Position numbers and translations under genes: made by a program
Notes under the pieces: generated by a model
What the model saw: only the letters and a program-made list of their open reading frames with translations
What the model was told of the DNA's origin: nothing
The model's database searches: none
Part shown: piece by piece, positions 24,564-32,464 of the stretch
How positions within the stretch are numbered: the stretch's first letter is position 1
Layout of the letters: each line of letters starts with the position of its first letter
Source of the DNA: Planctomycetota bacterium
Lineage (GTDB): Bacteria > Planctomycetota > Planctomycetia > Pirellulales > Lacipirellulaceae
NCBI GenBank assembly: GCA_024278955.1
Contig: JAJRSE010000075.1
Coordinates: forward strand, 1 to 36,561
Direction: 5' to 3'
Length of the DNA: 36,561 nt

Positions 24564-26465
24564 ATGCCGCTTAGAATTTTGCAATCTGCTAGCTTCTCTC
24601 ATGCCAACATTTGGTTGGTTATGTTGGTATCGCTATGCGTAAACATTGCGCAAGCAGGCGGAGAGGAGCCCGCGGAAGGCCTAAGGGATTTGCCGGCAGT
24701 GGGGGCGACTAGCGTGCCGCAGGTAGCCTCGCTGCGCCGATTGCCACTCGTAGCTATCGAGGCCGATTGCCGTCGAAATTCGTTCTTCTCTTCTTCACTA
24801 CGTTCGCCCAACGAAACTCCCCTGTTTGGGGGTCCCGAAATAACAGCCCAATTGGTGGGTCCTCGGATCTTAGGCCCAGCGGCGAGTTGCCAAAACTTGC
24901 CTCCGCTGATGCCCCCGCCTAGCTCGCCCGGTTTTATGCGCAGCCTCGGGCGCCATGGCGTCGCTTCGCCCGTGTCGCCCTCGGTGGCTTCTTCTCACGC
25001 TCCCCCTCCTTGGGATCAAATGCCTACCGCGGCGGAGCTTCGTGGCGGAGTCATGGTCGTCAACCCTTCTCAGCATGACGGTCGTAGCCATAATTCGCAA
25101 TTTTCGTCAGGCGATTTCACCCCAGACCCCTTCTACGGCTACGACGCTTGGGATTCCCACGGCGAGTTGGATGTTTATGGAGGGAAAAAGCTCAACAAAA
25201 TTCAACGCCCTGCGTTGGAATGGGGGCTGCCTTTCTATCTCAACGGCCTCATTCCTCGTTCTGGCACGGCACTTGGTGACACCAACTTGATCCAGCCAAA
25301 ATTTTTGGTCTATGGCGACTTCCGTACCGCCATGGCTCAGAATAAAAATGTCGGGAACGAGGAAACCATCTGGGCGAGTCGCCTCAATTTAGAATTTGAC
25401 TTCTGGTTAACGAGCACCGAACGATTTCACATGTTCTGGGGGCCGCTCGACCAACGCAACCAGTTTACCAACGTCACGGTCGATGGGGGCGACGCCAACT
25501 TCAACAACTTCTTCGATGGCTGGGATGAACGAACCGACACGATGTATTTCGAAGGCGATCTGGGATATCTGATCGGGGGCTTTCGCGGCGACTACGCGAA
25601 GTTCGATATGCCGTTTGCTGTAGGGCTTATCCCGCTTCTGTTTCAGAACGGAATCTGGATCGAAGATGCGTTTGTCGGTGCCGCCGTAACGATCCCTGCC
25701 CGTAACAGCCCACGCTGGGACTGGTCGAACTTCGACACCACGCTCTTTATCGGAGTTGACGAAATCACCAACAACCCGGTTTTTAACGGAGACAACCAAG
25801 CAGCGAACCTTGTCGGCTTCACGACTTTTATCGAACGGCGTGGCGGTTATATCGAAGCCGGCTATGCGTTTGTCGACGATGGCGAAAACCAGGGCCGTAG
25901 CTTTCATAGCCTAGGTCTCTCTTACACACGCCGTTACCTGAACTTGCTCTCAAACTCCATGCGGGTATTGGCCAACACGGGACAAAGTGGTCCGCGAGAT
26001 CAACGATCGGCCGACGGCGTGCTGCTGCTGATGGAGAATAGCTTTCTTACGAAAAATCCCTACAACGTCATTCCCTATGCCAACTTCTTTGCCGGCTACG
26101 GAACACCTCGCCCGGCTGCCCGACTGCAAGGACCGCTGAAAAACACCGGAATCAACTTCGAGTCGGACCTGCTAACCGGTTTCCCGCTACTCGACGACAC
26201 CGGCAACAACACTTACGGGGCAGCCTTCGGAGTCGACTTGCTGGGCAGTTCGTTCGAGCAGCAATTGATTCTTGAGTTTGCCGCTCTCCAGGTTTTCGAC
26301 GATCCTGCCAGCCGTGTCGCGGCAGGCGATCAGTATGCGGTCGGCGCTCGCTATCAAAAGCCACTTAACAATTCGATCCTCTTTCGAGCCGACGTCATGC
26401 ACGGCTGGCTAGAGAATAGCAACAATATCTCCGGCGGCCGGATCGAGTTGCGGAAAAAATTCTAG
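24564..26465 (+). CDS. Outer-membrane beta-barrel (porin-like) protein
   Basis: A 633-residue exported protein. The signal peptide spans about 13-32 (ANIWLVMLVSLCVNIAQA, cut before GGEEP) and is followed by a low-complexity linker. From about residue 205 there are alternating aromatic/polar strands with many Gly, Asn and Asp turns (LNLEFDFWLTSTERFHMFWG, GGYIEAGYAFVDDGENQG, GLSYTRRYLNLLSNSM). The last residue is Phe after RIELRKK, the usual C-terminal outer-membrane-protein signal. Barrel size cannot be fixed by eye. The gene directly follows the pentaheme cytochrome, suggesting a porin-cytochrome pair that passes electrons or substrate through the outer membrane (inference). The ATG at 24564 is selected because it starts the signal peptide. 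Confidence 0.82.
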   Translation: MPLRILQSASFSHANIWLVMLVSLCVNIAQAGGEEPAEGLRDLPAVGATSVPQVASLRRLPLVAIEADCRRNSFFSSSLRSPNETPLFGGPEITAQLVGPRILGPAASCQNLPPLMPPPSSPGFMRSLGRHGVASPVSPSVASSHAPPPWDQMPTAAELRGGVMVVNPSQHDGRSHNSQFSSGDFTPDPFYGYDAWDSHGELDVYGGKKLNKIQRPALEWGLPFYLNGLIPRSGTALGDTNLIQPKFLVYGDFRTAMAQNKNVGNEETIWASRLNLEFDFWLTSTERFHMFWGPLDQRNQFTNVTVDGGDANFNNFFDGWDERTDTMYFEGDLGYLIGGFRGDYAKFDMPFAVGLIPLLFQNGIWIEDAFVGAAVTIPARNSPRWDWSNFDTTLFIGVDEITNNPVFNGDNQAANLVGFTTFIERRGGYIEAGYAFVDDGENQGRSFHSLGLSYTRRYLNLLSNSMRVLANTGQSGPRDQRSADGVLLLMENSFLTKNPYNVIPYANFFAGYGTPRPAARLQGPLKNTGINFESDLLTGFPLLDDTGNNTYGAAFGVDLLGSSFEQQLILEFAALQVFDDPASRVAAGDQYAVGARYQKPLNNSILFRADVMHGWLENSNNISGGRIELRKKF

Positions 26466-26498
26466 CTCACGTTACGAGCATACACAGAGCGATTCAAA

Positions 26499-26525
26499 GC
26501 CCAAGAATTACAACCCTTGGTTTTC
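26499..26525 (+). terminator. Possible terminator between convergent porin and decaheme genes
   Basis: CCAAG (26501-26505) pairs with CTTGG (26516-26520) around a 10-base loop and is followed by TTTTC. It is a weak 5-bp stem, placed 36 bp after the porin stop in the 58-bp gap between convergent genes. The location is right but the stem is short. Confidence 0.3.
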
Positions 26526-28581
26526 ACTCTTGCGTGTGATGGCCTACGTGGTATTGATGACACTGCAAACAACGGTCGCCTGCAGCTCTTGGGCTGTGGC
26601 ACTCGGTGCAGTCTTGTTTAACGATCGGCTGAAAACCGCGTTCGTACTCGACCGGTGATTGCCCTACATAACTGGCCATCACTGGGGCGTCGGTTGCGAT
26701 ACGATGGCAATGTCGGCAATCGGACAACTGCGATTGCAAGAGATGGGGCTGATGAGAAAACTGCGTGAACTCCGAACGAATTTCGCCGGCCCGTTTCGAG
26801 AGCCAATGGATGTCGAAACCCCCGCCTGCTCGGCGGTCGACGCTATGACACTGGCCACAGAGCCCCGGGGCAGTCGGTTTCATCATTTGTTTCAGCAGCG
26901 GCTCGGCAAGCTCCGACTGCGGCCCCCGGGTTGCCTCGGCAAGCACGTCAATCCAAGCGGTTACCAATCGATCGGCGTGGCCTGTGGCCCGATAGCGAAT
27001 CGAGAGTGTCAGATTGTCGCGAAACCAGCCGCCCGCTTCCAATCGCTGCTGAGACGCAGCCCGGTCTTGCGGGGCAAGAGGGTGGGCGGTGGTCGAGGGC
27101 TGTTGGTCGCTCGCATCCTGACGCCTCGCCGCAATTTCGGCGGGTAGCTTTGCGAGCCAGTGTTCGATAATCACCGCCAAACTTTCGGGCGAAAGATGAG
27201 CCACCAACTCGGTAAGTTCTTCGAGAGAAACGGTTCGGCCAAGCAGGCCTTCGACCCGACGCCTTACCGCGGCATGCCCTTCTTGAGTTAGGTCGAAAAG
27301 CAACTCCTTGGTAGCCCAAACCACAACCGAAGCCGCCTGCATTTGTTCGGAATCTGCTGAGTCGATATCGAAAAAATCGAAACCGATGCCAAGCAACTCG
27401 AGCGCTTCCGCAGCTGCCGGGTCGGCGATCAACAATAATTTAGTAATCGGCGGCAGCGCTCCATCAAATTCGTCGGCTGCTTCCTCGGGCCATTGGCCAA
27501 TATCGAGCCCCTCGTCGCGGAAGGCTTCGACCTCAAGCATCGGCAGCGCAAACATCGCGACCCCTGCTTGCCAACTTGCGGCGACTTCGCGGTCATGGCA
27601 GTTAGCACACGCAGCTTCGTAGCTCAAAGTCTTCTGGAAATCGCCCTGAGAATCTTGCTCATGGCAAACCGCACACTCGAACGTCTTTTTTTCTTTCGGA
27701 AAATGTTTCGCCTCGTGTGCCGCATGGTCGAAGGCGATGCGAGTGCGGCGATTTTCGGGCCACTGCGAAAACTCGGGGTGGTCGGTAGCAAAACTGTCGA
27801 ACTGTTGTTCGTGACAGGCTTGGCACGCATGGTCGCTCATCCACTTGAGATCGTGCATCGCGCCATGATGCTCTCGGTGACATGCCGAACAGGCCAGCGG
27901 CTCGCTAGGATCGACCTTTCGACGGTCAAACGAAATCTTTTGCACTTGCGTGTCTGAAATAGGGCCATCGTCGATCGCCTGCAAGGTGGCGAAGTCAACA
28001 CTATGGGCAGCAGTCGCCCATTGGCGAGGGATCTCCTTGGCATGACATTCCAAGCAGAGTTGCGTCTGGTTAGGCTCGGCCAACTGGGGGTCGACAAGGT
28101 GCTTGGCCCACTGAATAAACGATTGTGTTCCGGCCGCGTGGCAACTCGCGCACCGATCGGTCTGGTCGCCTCGCTGAAGTAGTTGCGCATGATGAACGCT
28201 AAGAGGACCTGGGGCTAACACCTCATTTCGCCAATCGGAGCTGAGTAGAGTGAAAATCGCGCCCAAAGTCGCAAGCAGACAGCCCACGACAAAACGTCCT
28301 CGACGCGAGCGAAGCGAACGGAGCGGAGCACACCGATAAACATGGCAACACACGCCCTCAGGCGTTGGGCCTTCGTCGCAAGTTCCCCCTCGATGATTCG
28401 TACGATTGCAGCGCCATCGGTCGCCCTCGCGAACCGGATGGCACGCGGCAGCCGCCGGGCAGCGTCCTCTTCGGCCAGGGCCCATCGGACACGAGGCGCC
28501 CTCGCCCGCTAAGCCGCAAACCCATGGTTGGTTGGGCCGCTCATAAGAATCGCCCCGCGATTGCTGCAACGGTTCTCTCAC
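26524..28581 (-). CDS. Decaheme cytochrome c with Cys-rich cytosolic tail and single TM anchor
   Basis: A 685-residue protein. Residues about 20-85 hold nine Cys (WVCGLAGEGASCPMGPG, CPAAAACHP, WRCNR, GGTCDEGPTPEGVCC, YRC) and precede one TM helix (about 96-116, VVGCLLATLGAIFTLL). Arg-rich sequence before the helix places the Cys cluster in the cytosol. Ten CxxCH sites follow, six before and four after a haem-free insert of about 270 residues. Several CxxCH have HxxxH-type partner His nearby (CHREHHGAMHD, FDHAAHEAKHF), as in cytochrome c3-like proteins. The GTG start at 28581 is chosen: it overlaps the preceding stop (GTGA), with GGAGG six bases upstream, whereas a longer frame to 28689 would overlap 112 bp. 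The protein is likely to carry electrons from the membrane into the periplasm. Confidence 0.88.
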   Translation of the reverse strand: MREPLQQSRGDSYERPNQPWVCGLAGEGASCPMGPGRRGRCPAAAACHPVREGDRWRCNRTNHRGGTCDEGPTPEGVCCHVYRCAPLRSLRSRRGRFVVGCLLATLGAIFTLLSSDWRNEVLAPGPLSVHHAQLLQRGDQTDRCASCHAAGTQSFIQWAKHLVDPQLAEPNQTQLCLECHAKEIPRQWATAAHSVDFATLQAIDDGPISDTQVQKISFDRRKVDPSEPLACSACHREHHGAMHDLKWMSDHACQACHEQQFDSFATDHPEFSQWPENRRTRIAFDHAAHEAKHFPKEKKTFECAVCHEQDSQGDFQKTLSYEAACANCHDREVAASWQAGVAMFALPMLEVEAFRDEGLDIGQWPEEAADEFDGALPPITKLLLIADPAAAEALELLGIGFDFFDIDSADSEQMQAASVVVWATKELLFDLTQEGHAAVRRRVEGLLGRTVSLEELTELVAHLSPESLAVIIEHWLAKLPAEIAARRQDASDQQPSTTAHPLAPQDRAASQQRLEAGGWFRDNLTLSIRYRATGHADRLVTAWIDVLAEATRGPQSELAEPLLKQMMKPTAPGLCGQCHSVDRRAGGGFDIHWLSKRAGEIRSEFTQFSHQPHLLQSQLSDCRHCHRIATDAPVMASYVGQSPVEYERGFQPIVKQDCTECHSPRAAGDRCLQCHQYHVGHHTQE

Positions 28582-29402
28582 AGCGCACCTCCGTCGAAAA
28601 GGTGTGCCAACAAACCATGTAAACTTGCCACGGCCAATAAGGGGTAGGTTAGCCCAATATGCAAGAAAAGCCACATCTTGAGTCGCCACTGCATCGCCGC
28701 ATGAAAGTCAAGATCGTCGCGCCGGCGGATCAGCGCGAAGAGTTGCTCGCAGGTCGCCTGTTCGGGTTCCGACAGGTATCGCCGAATTTCGGTCAACTCG
28801 GCAAGCATACGTCGTCGAAGGCGATTGTTCGGACGAAAAAAGTAGCCCAAGCTACGCGACTTCTCGAAGAAACTATGGAGCTGCCTCGAATAAAACTCGC
28901 CAAGCGTGGTGGCTCCCGAAGAGCGAACCGTCTCAAGCACAGCCGCTTCTGCCCGCTCGCAAAGCTGGCTCCGTAACATCGGAATGCGCTCGTAAATCAC
29001 TTCCTCGGATACGCGAGCAAGCCTTGCGGGAATCGTGCGTGTCCAAACCAAGCCGACGAGGCCGCTAACAAACGTAGCCAAGTACAAGGTCGCCAAAGTC
29101 GTATCGAGAATACCGTTCGGAAGCCGCCAATCAATATGAAGCGCAAACAAAAAAGCCGACCCAAGGGCTACGTAAATATGTGCCTGCAACCAATCGGAGG
29201 AACTGCCCCAAGGCAACATCGGCAGCTTCTTGCGAATGTTGTAAACAGCAAGAAAAACGATCGCAAGAAGCAGAACATACCCCGTTCCGAAAGAAGTGTG
29301 GCCAAGCGTCGACTTCTGTTGCCACGTCCAAAAGGCGAGCGCCGCCAGAACCACGAACATCAACGCGGCACTGGAGAGTCTACGACTGGCAAACGACTTC
29401 AT
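28578..29402 (-). CDS. Four-helix b-type cytochrome, putative bis-haem transmembrane electron carrier
   Basis: A 274-residue inner-membrane protein. Hydrophobic segments lie at about 11-26, 40-54, 74-90, 103-121 and 243-268, with a cytosolic-looking Arg/Glu-rich stretch between (125-240). Two helices each carry His residues 14 apart: His75 and His89 (QAHIYVALGSAFLFALHID), and His248 and His262 (LHIGLTYPLLAVASLHG). This His-x13-His pairing on two helices is the classic ligand pattern for two stacked b haems spanning a membrane. I do not recognise the exact family. It is translationally coupled to the decaheme gene (4-bp overlap) and lies 98 bp after the ferredoxin/CNB gene, so it probably links cytosolic donors or quinol to the decaheme protein. 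Confidence 0.8.
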   Translation of the reverse strand: MKSFASRRLSSAALMFVVLAALAFWTWQQKSTLGHTSFGTGYVLLLAIVFLAVYNIRKKLPMLPWGSSSDWLQAHIYVALGSAFLFALHIDWRLPNGILDTTLATLYLATFVSGLVGLVWTRTIPARLARVSEEVIYERIPMLRSQLCERAEAAVLETVRSSGATTLGEFYSRQLHSFFEKSRSLGYFFRPNNRLRRRMLAELTEIRRYLSEPEQATCEQLFALIRRRDDLDFHAAMQWRLKMWLFLHIGLTYPLLAVASLHGLLAHLFDGGAL

Positions 29403-29462
29403 AAAAGGGGCGAGGGTTGGGGAGTTGGGAGCTGAAGGACTCAGACTAAATTAGCGTCTGCG

Positions 29463-29489
29463 GCGGCCACTGCGAAGAGTGCCTGCCGC
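29463..29489. other. Intercistronic hairpin
   Basis: GCGGC and GCCGC arms with an inner CACT/AGTG stem form an imperfect hairpin in the 98-bp gap between the CNB-ferredoxin and b-type cytochrome genes. There is no T run, so it is more likely an mRNA-processing or stability element than a terminator; this is a weak call. Confidence 0.25.
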
Positions 29490-29500
29490 AACTTCGCCTT

Positions 29501-31294
29501 CTAGCGGCTAAGCCACTCGGAAAGTTCCCCTAAATTGCCCAAGTCCAAGCGCACCAAGGCATCGTGAGGGCAAGCATGTTGGCAAGCGGGTCCCATGGGC
29601 TGGTCTGCACAGAGGTCACACTTCGTTGCCTTGTGAATCGGCTGCTGGGTCGAATCGTCAATCACAATGGCTCCGCTCGAATCACGCGCTTCGACCATGC
29701 GAATGTTCCCGTAAGGACAACTCTCAGAGCAAATGCTACAGCCGATGCATGTCAAATCGTTGATCTGCACAATCCCGGTCGTCATGTCGCGACCAATCGC
29801 CCCGGTAGGGCAGCCAATCATACAGACGGGGTCGACGCAGTGCATGCAAGCGTGAGCAATCATCGTCGAGTCATGCTGATGTCCATGACGGATAAAACGC
29901 GGGTTGTTGTCGTGCGTAGCCGCACAGGCACGGATACAGTCATCACAACGAGTGCAACGATCGAGATCGACGAGCATTGCTCTCTCGCCATTGATAAAAC
30001 GCCGCTCGACGAGGAACTCGAGTAGCCCAGTATCAACCTGCTCTTGCTCGCCCCCAAGAGTTTCGGCGTGAAGGTCGCAGTGATGCTCGGTGCAGTGGAG
30101 AGCATGTTTTTCAGCAGCCTGGCTGATCAAGTCCTTCGGGACGTTGGGGAAAACGTGTTTTTCTAAAACCGCTTGCGGAATCCGCAAGACGTCCACGTAA
30201 CCAAGGGCTCGTAAGGAAGTCTTCATCAGCACCGGCTCTTCCACCGAGGCCTTCTTGATCGATTCGGCCAAACCGAAGACTTGCCCTTTGCCCAGGTAGG
30301 CCAACGTGCGATGGCCATGACCGAAACGGTAGCTCAAACGAGCAAACCCCGAGCGGACCAACACAAGGCCTTCGCAGGCAGCCCCTTCTTCGACAATCAG
30401 CGGTTCGCCAACGATCGCTTCGGCCTCGGTGCCGCGAGAATCGGTATCGAAAGTTTCATTCCATTGAAAGTCGCCGTGAGTTTCAAATTGAGTCGCCTCG
30501 GCGACTGCTTCCAGATGCTCGGCTGACAAATGAGAAAGTAGCGGAGTTTCTCGCAGATGAACACGCAAGCTATTTTCGCGATAAAGCTGCTCGATGTGCT
30601 GACGCAGTGCCTCGGTACGTTGCATCAAATCTCGCAAGCCTTGCCAACGGATTTCCAGAAGTACCGCTTCGCCATCGGCAAGAATCGTCGCCGAACGGGG
30701 GGAGCGTGTTAACGCTGCAAGCTCGCCAAATATTTCGCCCTCCGAAAGCACAAGGCTACGAGTGTTTTCTAGAATACGTGGGACATCTTGTAGAAAGACG
30801 CGAGTTTGAGCCAGATTGTCGACCTCGTGGCTATCGTTGGCAACCAGCTCGCTCTCGAACGACACATGCCTGCGAACCTCGGGAAGCTTTGGGTTGCGAA
30901 GCTGCCGAAGCATCGACTTAAAAAATCCCGGCTTGTTTTCTGGGACTCGACCAAGTACTTCTTCGTCGAGACCTGAGAGAACCACCCGCACTTTTCCCCG
31001 CAACACAAGAAACGCGCTGCTGCCGTAGTCGCCCTCGCGAACCACGATCGCACCAGGCGAATACCGATTCACACGCGTATCATTCTTTAGAATGCTACGT
31101 AGAGGAAGCGTCGAGGGAAAACGCTCGGGATCGATGCTGCAGAAAGGTTCAATCTGCAGGAGCTGATCGACATCTTGCTCGCGCATCGCATCGCCGAAAG
31201 GAACATCCCAACGCTGGGGTCGTTTCGCGGTTACTTCAATTTGCGGCATCCAAGTTCCTACGTGTAGCTGCGAGTTATCTAAATCACCATCCAC
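29501..31294 (-). CDS. Cyclic-nucleotide-binding protein fused to a four-cluster [4Fe-4S] ferredoxin
   Basis: A 597-residue cytosolic protein with no signal peptide or TM helix. CNB domain 1 (about 45-225) has RYSPGAIVVREGDYGSSAFL and an intact phosphate-binding cassette, GEIFGELAALTRSPRSATI (Glu191, Arg200). CNB domain 2 (about 250-375) keeps the fold (GEPLIVEEGAACEGLVLV) but its cassette (FGLAESIKKA) lacks the Arg. A His/Cys-rich linker (HALHCTEHHCDLH) leads to a DmsB/NrfC-like module with four Cys sets: C447-C450-C453-C457, C483-C486-C491-C495, C516-C519-C522-C526 and C559-C562-C571-C575. The protein should carry electrons under control of a cyclic nucleotide. The start may instead be the ATG at 31249, which has AGGAA seven bases upstream. 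A neighbouring class III cyclase is the obvious ligand source. Confidence 0.92.
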   Translation of the reverse strand: MDGDLDNSQLHVGTWMPQIEVTAKRPQRWDVPFGDAMREQDVDQLLQIEPFCSIDPERFPSTLPLRSILKNDTRVNRYSPGAIVVREGDYGSSAFLVLRGKVRVVLSGLDEEVLGRVPENKPGFFKSMLRQLRNPKLPEVRRHVSFESELVANDSHEVDNLAQTRVFLQDVPRILENTRSLVLSEGEIFGELAALTRSPRSATILADGEAVLLEIRWQGLRDLMQRTEALRQHIEQLYRENSLRVHLRETPLLSHLSAEHLEAVAEATQFETHGDFQWNETFDTDSRGTEAEAIVGEPLIVEEGAACEGLVLVRSGFARLSYRFGHGHRTLAYLGKGQVFGLAESIKKASVEEPVLMKTSLRALGYVDVLRIPQAVLEKHVFPNVPKDLISQAAEKHALHCTEHHCDLHAETLGGEQEQVDTGLLEFLVERRFINGERAMLVDLDRCTRCDDCIRACAATHDNNPRFIRHGHQHDSTMIAHACMHCVDPVCMIGCPTGAIGRDMTTGIVQINDLTCIGCSICSESCPYGNIRMVEARDSSGAIVIDDSTQQPIHKATKCDLCADQPMGPACQHACPHDALVRLDLGNLGELSEWLSR

Positions 31295-31298
31295 CTGC

Positions 31299-31318
31299 TT
31301 CAGCGGGTGGTAGTTGAG
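31299..31318. repeat. CCACCTGCTTCAGCGGGTGG hairpin
   Basis: A 20-bp imperfect palindrome, CCACC-TGC-TTCA-GCG-GGTGG type with one internal mismatch, begins at about 31291 and covers the gap before the CNB-ferredoxin gene. Hairpins of the CACCCGCTGAAGCGGGTG type are dispersed in planctomycete genomes, as I recall. If transcribed it would sit just before or over the upstream start codon at 31294, which favours the internal start at 31249. Confidence 0.4.
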
Positions 31319-31351
31319 TCTTCCTTTGCTTGGCAGTTCAAAAATATCTCC

Positions 31352-32437
31352 CTACTGCTTAGAGGTTTCATTGCCCATCCGGTACTTCTCCGGGCTAGGC
31401 AATAGCGGGTCGAGTGGTACGAGGCTTTCGCCGTCGGCTTCTGCCGCAAAGCGGTACGCTGCCTGGCCGATACGGTCTGCTGCTGCCGACAAGGCTTCGC
31501 CCCGATTAAGTTTCAGCGGCTCGGCGAGTGCGACTGCGAGAGCCCGTTTGATGTTCGGATCGTCGACAAGCTGATCGATTGCGTACAGTTTGTGTTTCAT
31601 GCGTGCTGCACGCTGCGCAGAAGCAATCCCAAAAGTCGCTCGGGTGGTCGCCTTTGCCAGGGCCCGAAAACTTGCTTCGAGGTCGGCCATGACCCCGACA
31701 GCATACATCACTCGCAATTGTTCCAGGCTCAAGGTCCCGTTGCTGGTGCCATTGGTCCGTAAAAAGTTGTGCCGAACGATGCCTTGCGACCAGCTCACCA
31801 ATTCAAACTCGCTGCTGCCTGCGGGATGACCTCCGACGTTTACCAGTTGTTCCTCTGGCGTGGTGTGACATGCCAAACACTGCCGCGCAACAAGATAAAG
31901 ATTCGACGGATTGTTCATCCCCGCCGCAACGCTCGCCTCGATTCGCTGCTGACGGTGCTCCGCCGATTCGTCTTCTTTCGTGGCGGCAGGTCCTCCGTAG
32001 TCGTTATGCGAAGCCAGCCAGTTTTTTGCCGCCCCGTGACACGATTCGCAAGAAATCCCAGACACAATCCGCACTCGCTCGTCCACCAGCTGCCGTGTGT
32101 AGTGGCAGCTGACACAAAGGTCGTTGCGTTTCACGCTTTTGAGTCCCAACTTTTTGGCAATCGCTTTTGCCTCGGGTTTGCGATGAAGCAATTCAAACGT
32201 GCCGTGATGGGGCGTGAGCTTCCATTGGCTGAGCTCTTTTTCGTGGCACTTTGCGCAAGATTCCGAGCCCAACACATTGGCCGGATTGCAGCGGATCTCG
32301 GGCAGCTTGGTCACATCTTCGGCATAGCACGAAGCAGTAAGCAAGGAAAACAATAGCGCAGCCCCTACCTGCCTGCCAAGCAAAGTAGCTGGCGAGCCCT
32401 CGTGGAAACCGACGCGGAAACAACATTTCGTCTTCAA
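31352..32437 (-). CDS. Tetraheme cytochrome c554-like periplasmic protein
   Basis: A 361-residue exported protein with a signal peptide (about 17-39, LLGRQVGAALLFSLLTASCYA). Four CxxCH sites lie at CAKCH (61-65), CVSCH (108-112), CESCH (130-134) and CLACH (187-191). ESCAKCHEKELSQWKLTPHHGT and ISCESCHGAAKNW follow the cytochrome c554/multihaem c family pattern known from the electron acceptor of hydroxylamine oxidoreductase. No HAO gene is present here, so the partner is unknown. The C-terminal 160 residues are helical and haem-free. It lies 27 bp after the reductase gene and 57 bp before the CNB-ferredoxin gene, within the minus-strand redox operon. Confidence 0.9.
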   Translation of the reverse strand: MKTKCCFRVGFHEGSPATLLGRQVGAALLFSLLTASCYAEDVTKLPEIRCNPANVLGSESCAKCHEKELSQWKLTPHHGTFELLHRKPEAKAIAKKLGLKSVKRNDLCVSCHYTRQLVDERVRIVSGISCESCHGAAKNWLASHNDYGGPAATKEDESAEHRQQRIEASVAAGMNNPSNLYLVARQCLACHTTPEEQLVNVGGHPAGSSEFELVSWSQGIVRHNFLRTNGTSNGTLSLEQLRVMYAVGVMADLEASFRALAKATTRATFGIASAQRAARMKHKLYAIDQLVDDPNIKRALAVALAEPLKLNRGEALSAAADRIGQAAYRFAAEADGESLVPLDPLLPSPEKYRMGNETSKQ

Positions 32438-32464
32438 AACATTTCCTTTACTGACATTCTTAAA

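Noticed and set aside
31352..32437. Evidence for hydroxylamine oxidation because of the c554-like protein
   Set aside because: No HAO-like octahaem gene or other nitrification gene is in the window; c554-type domains occur in many multihaem systems.
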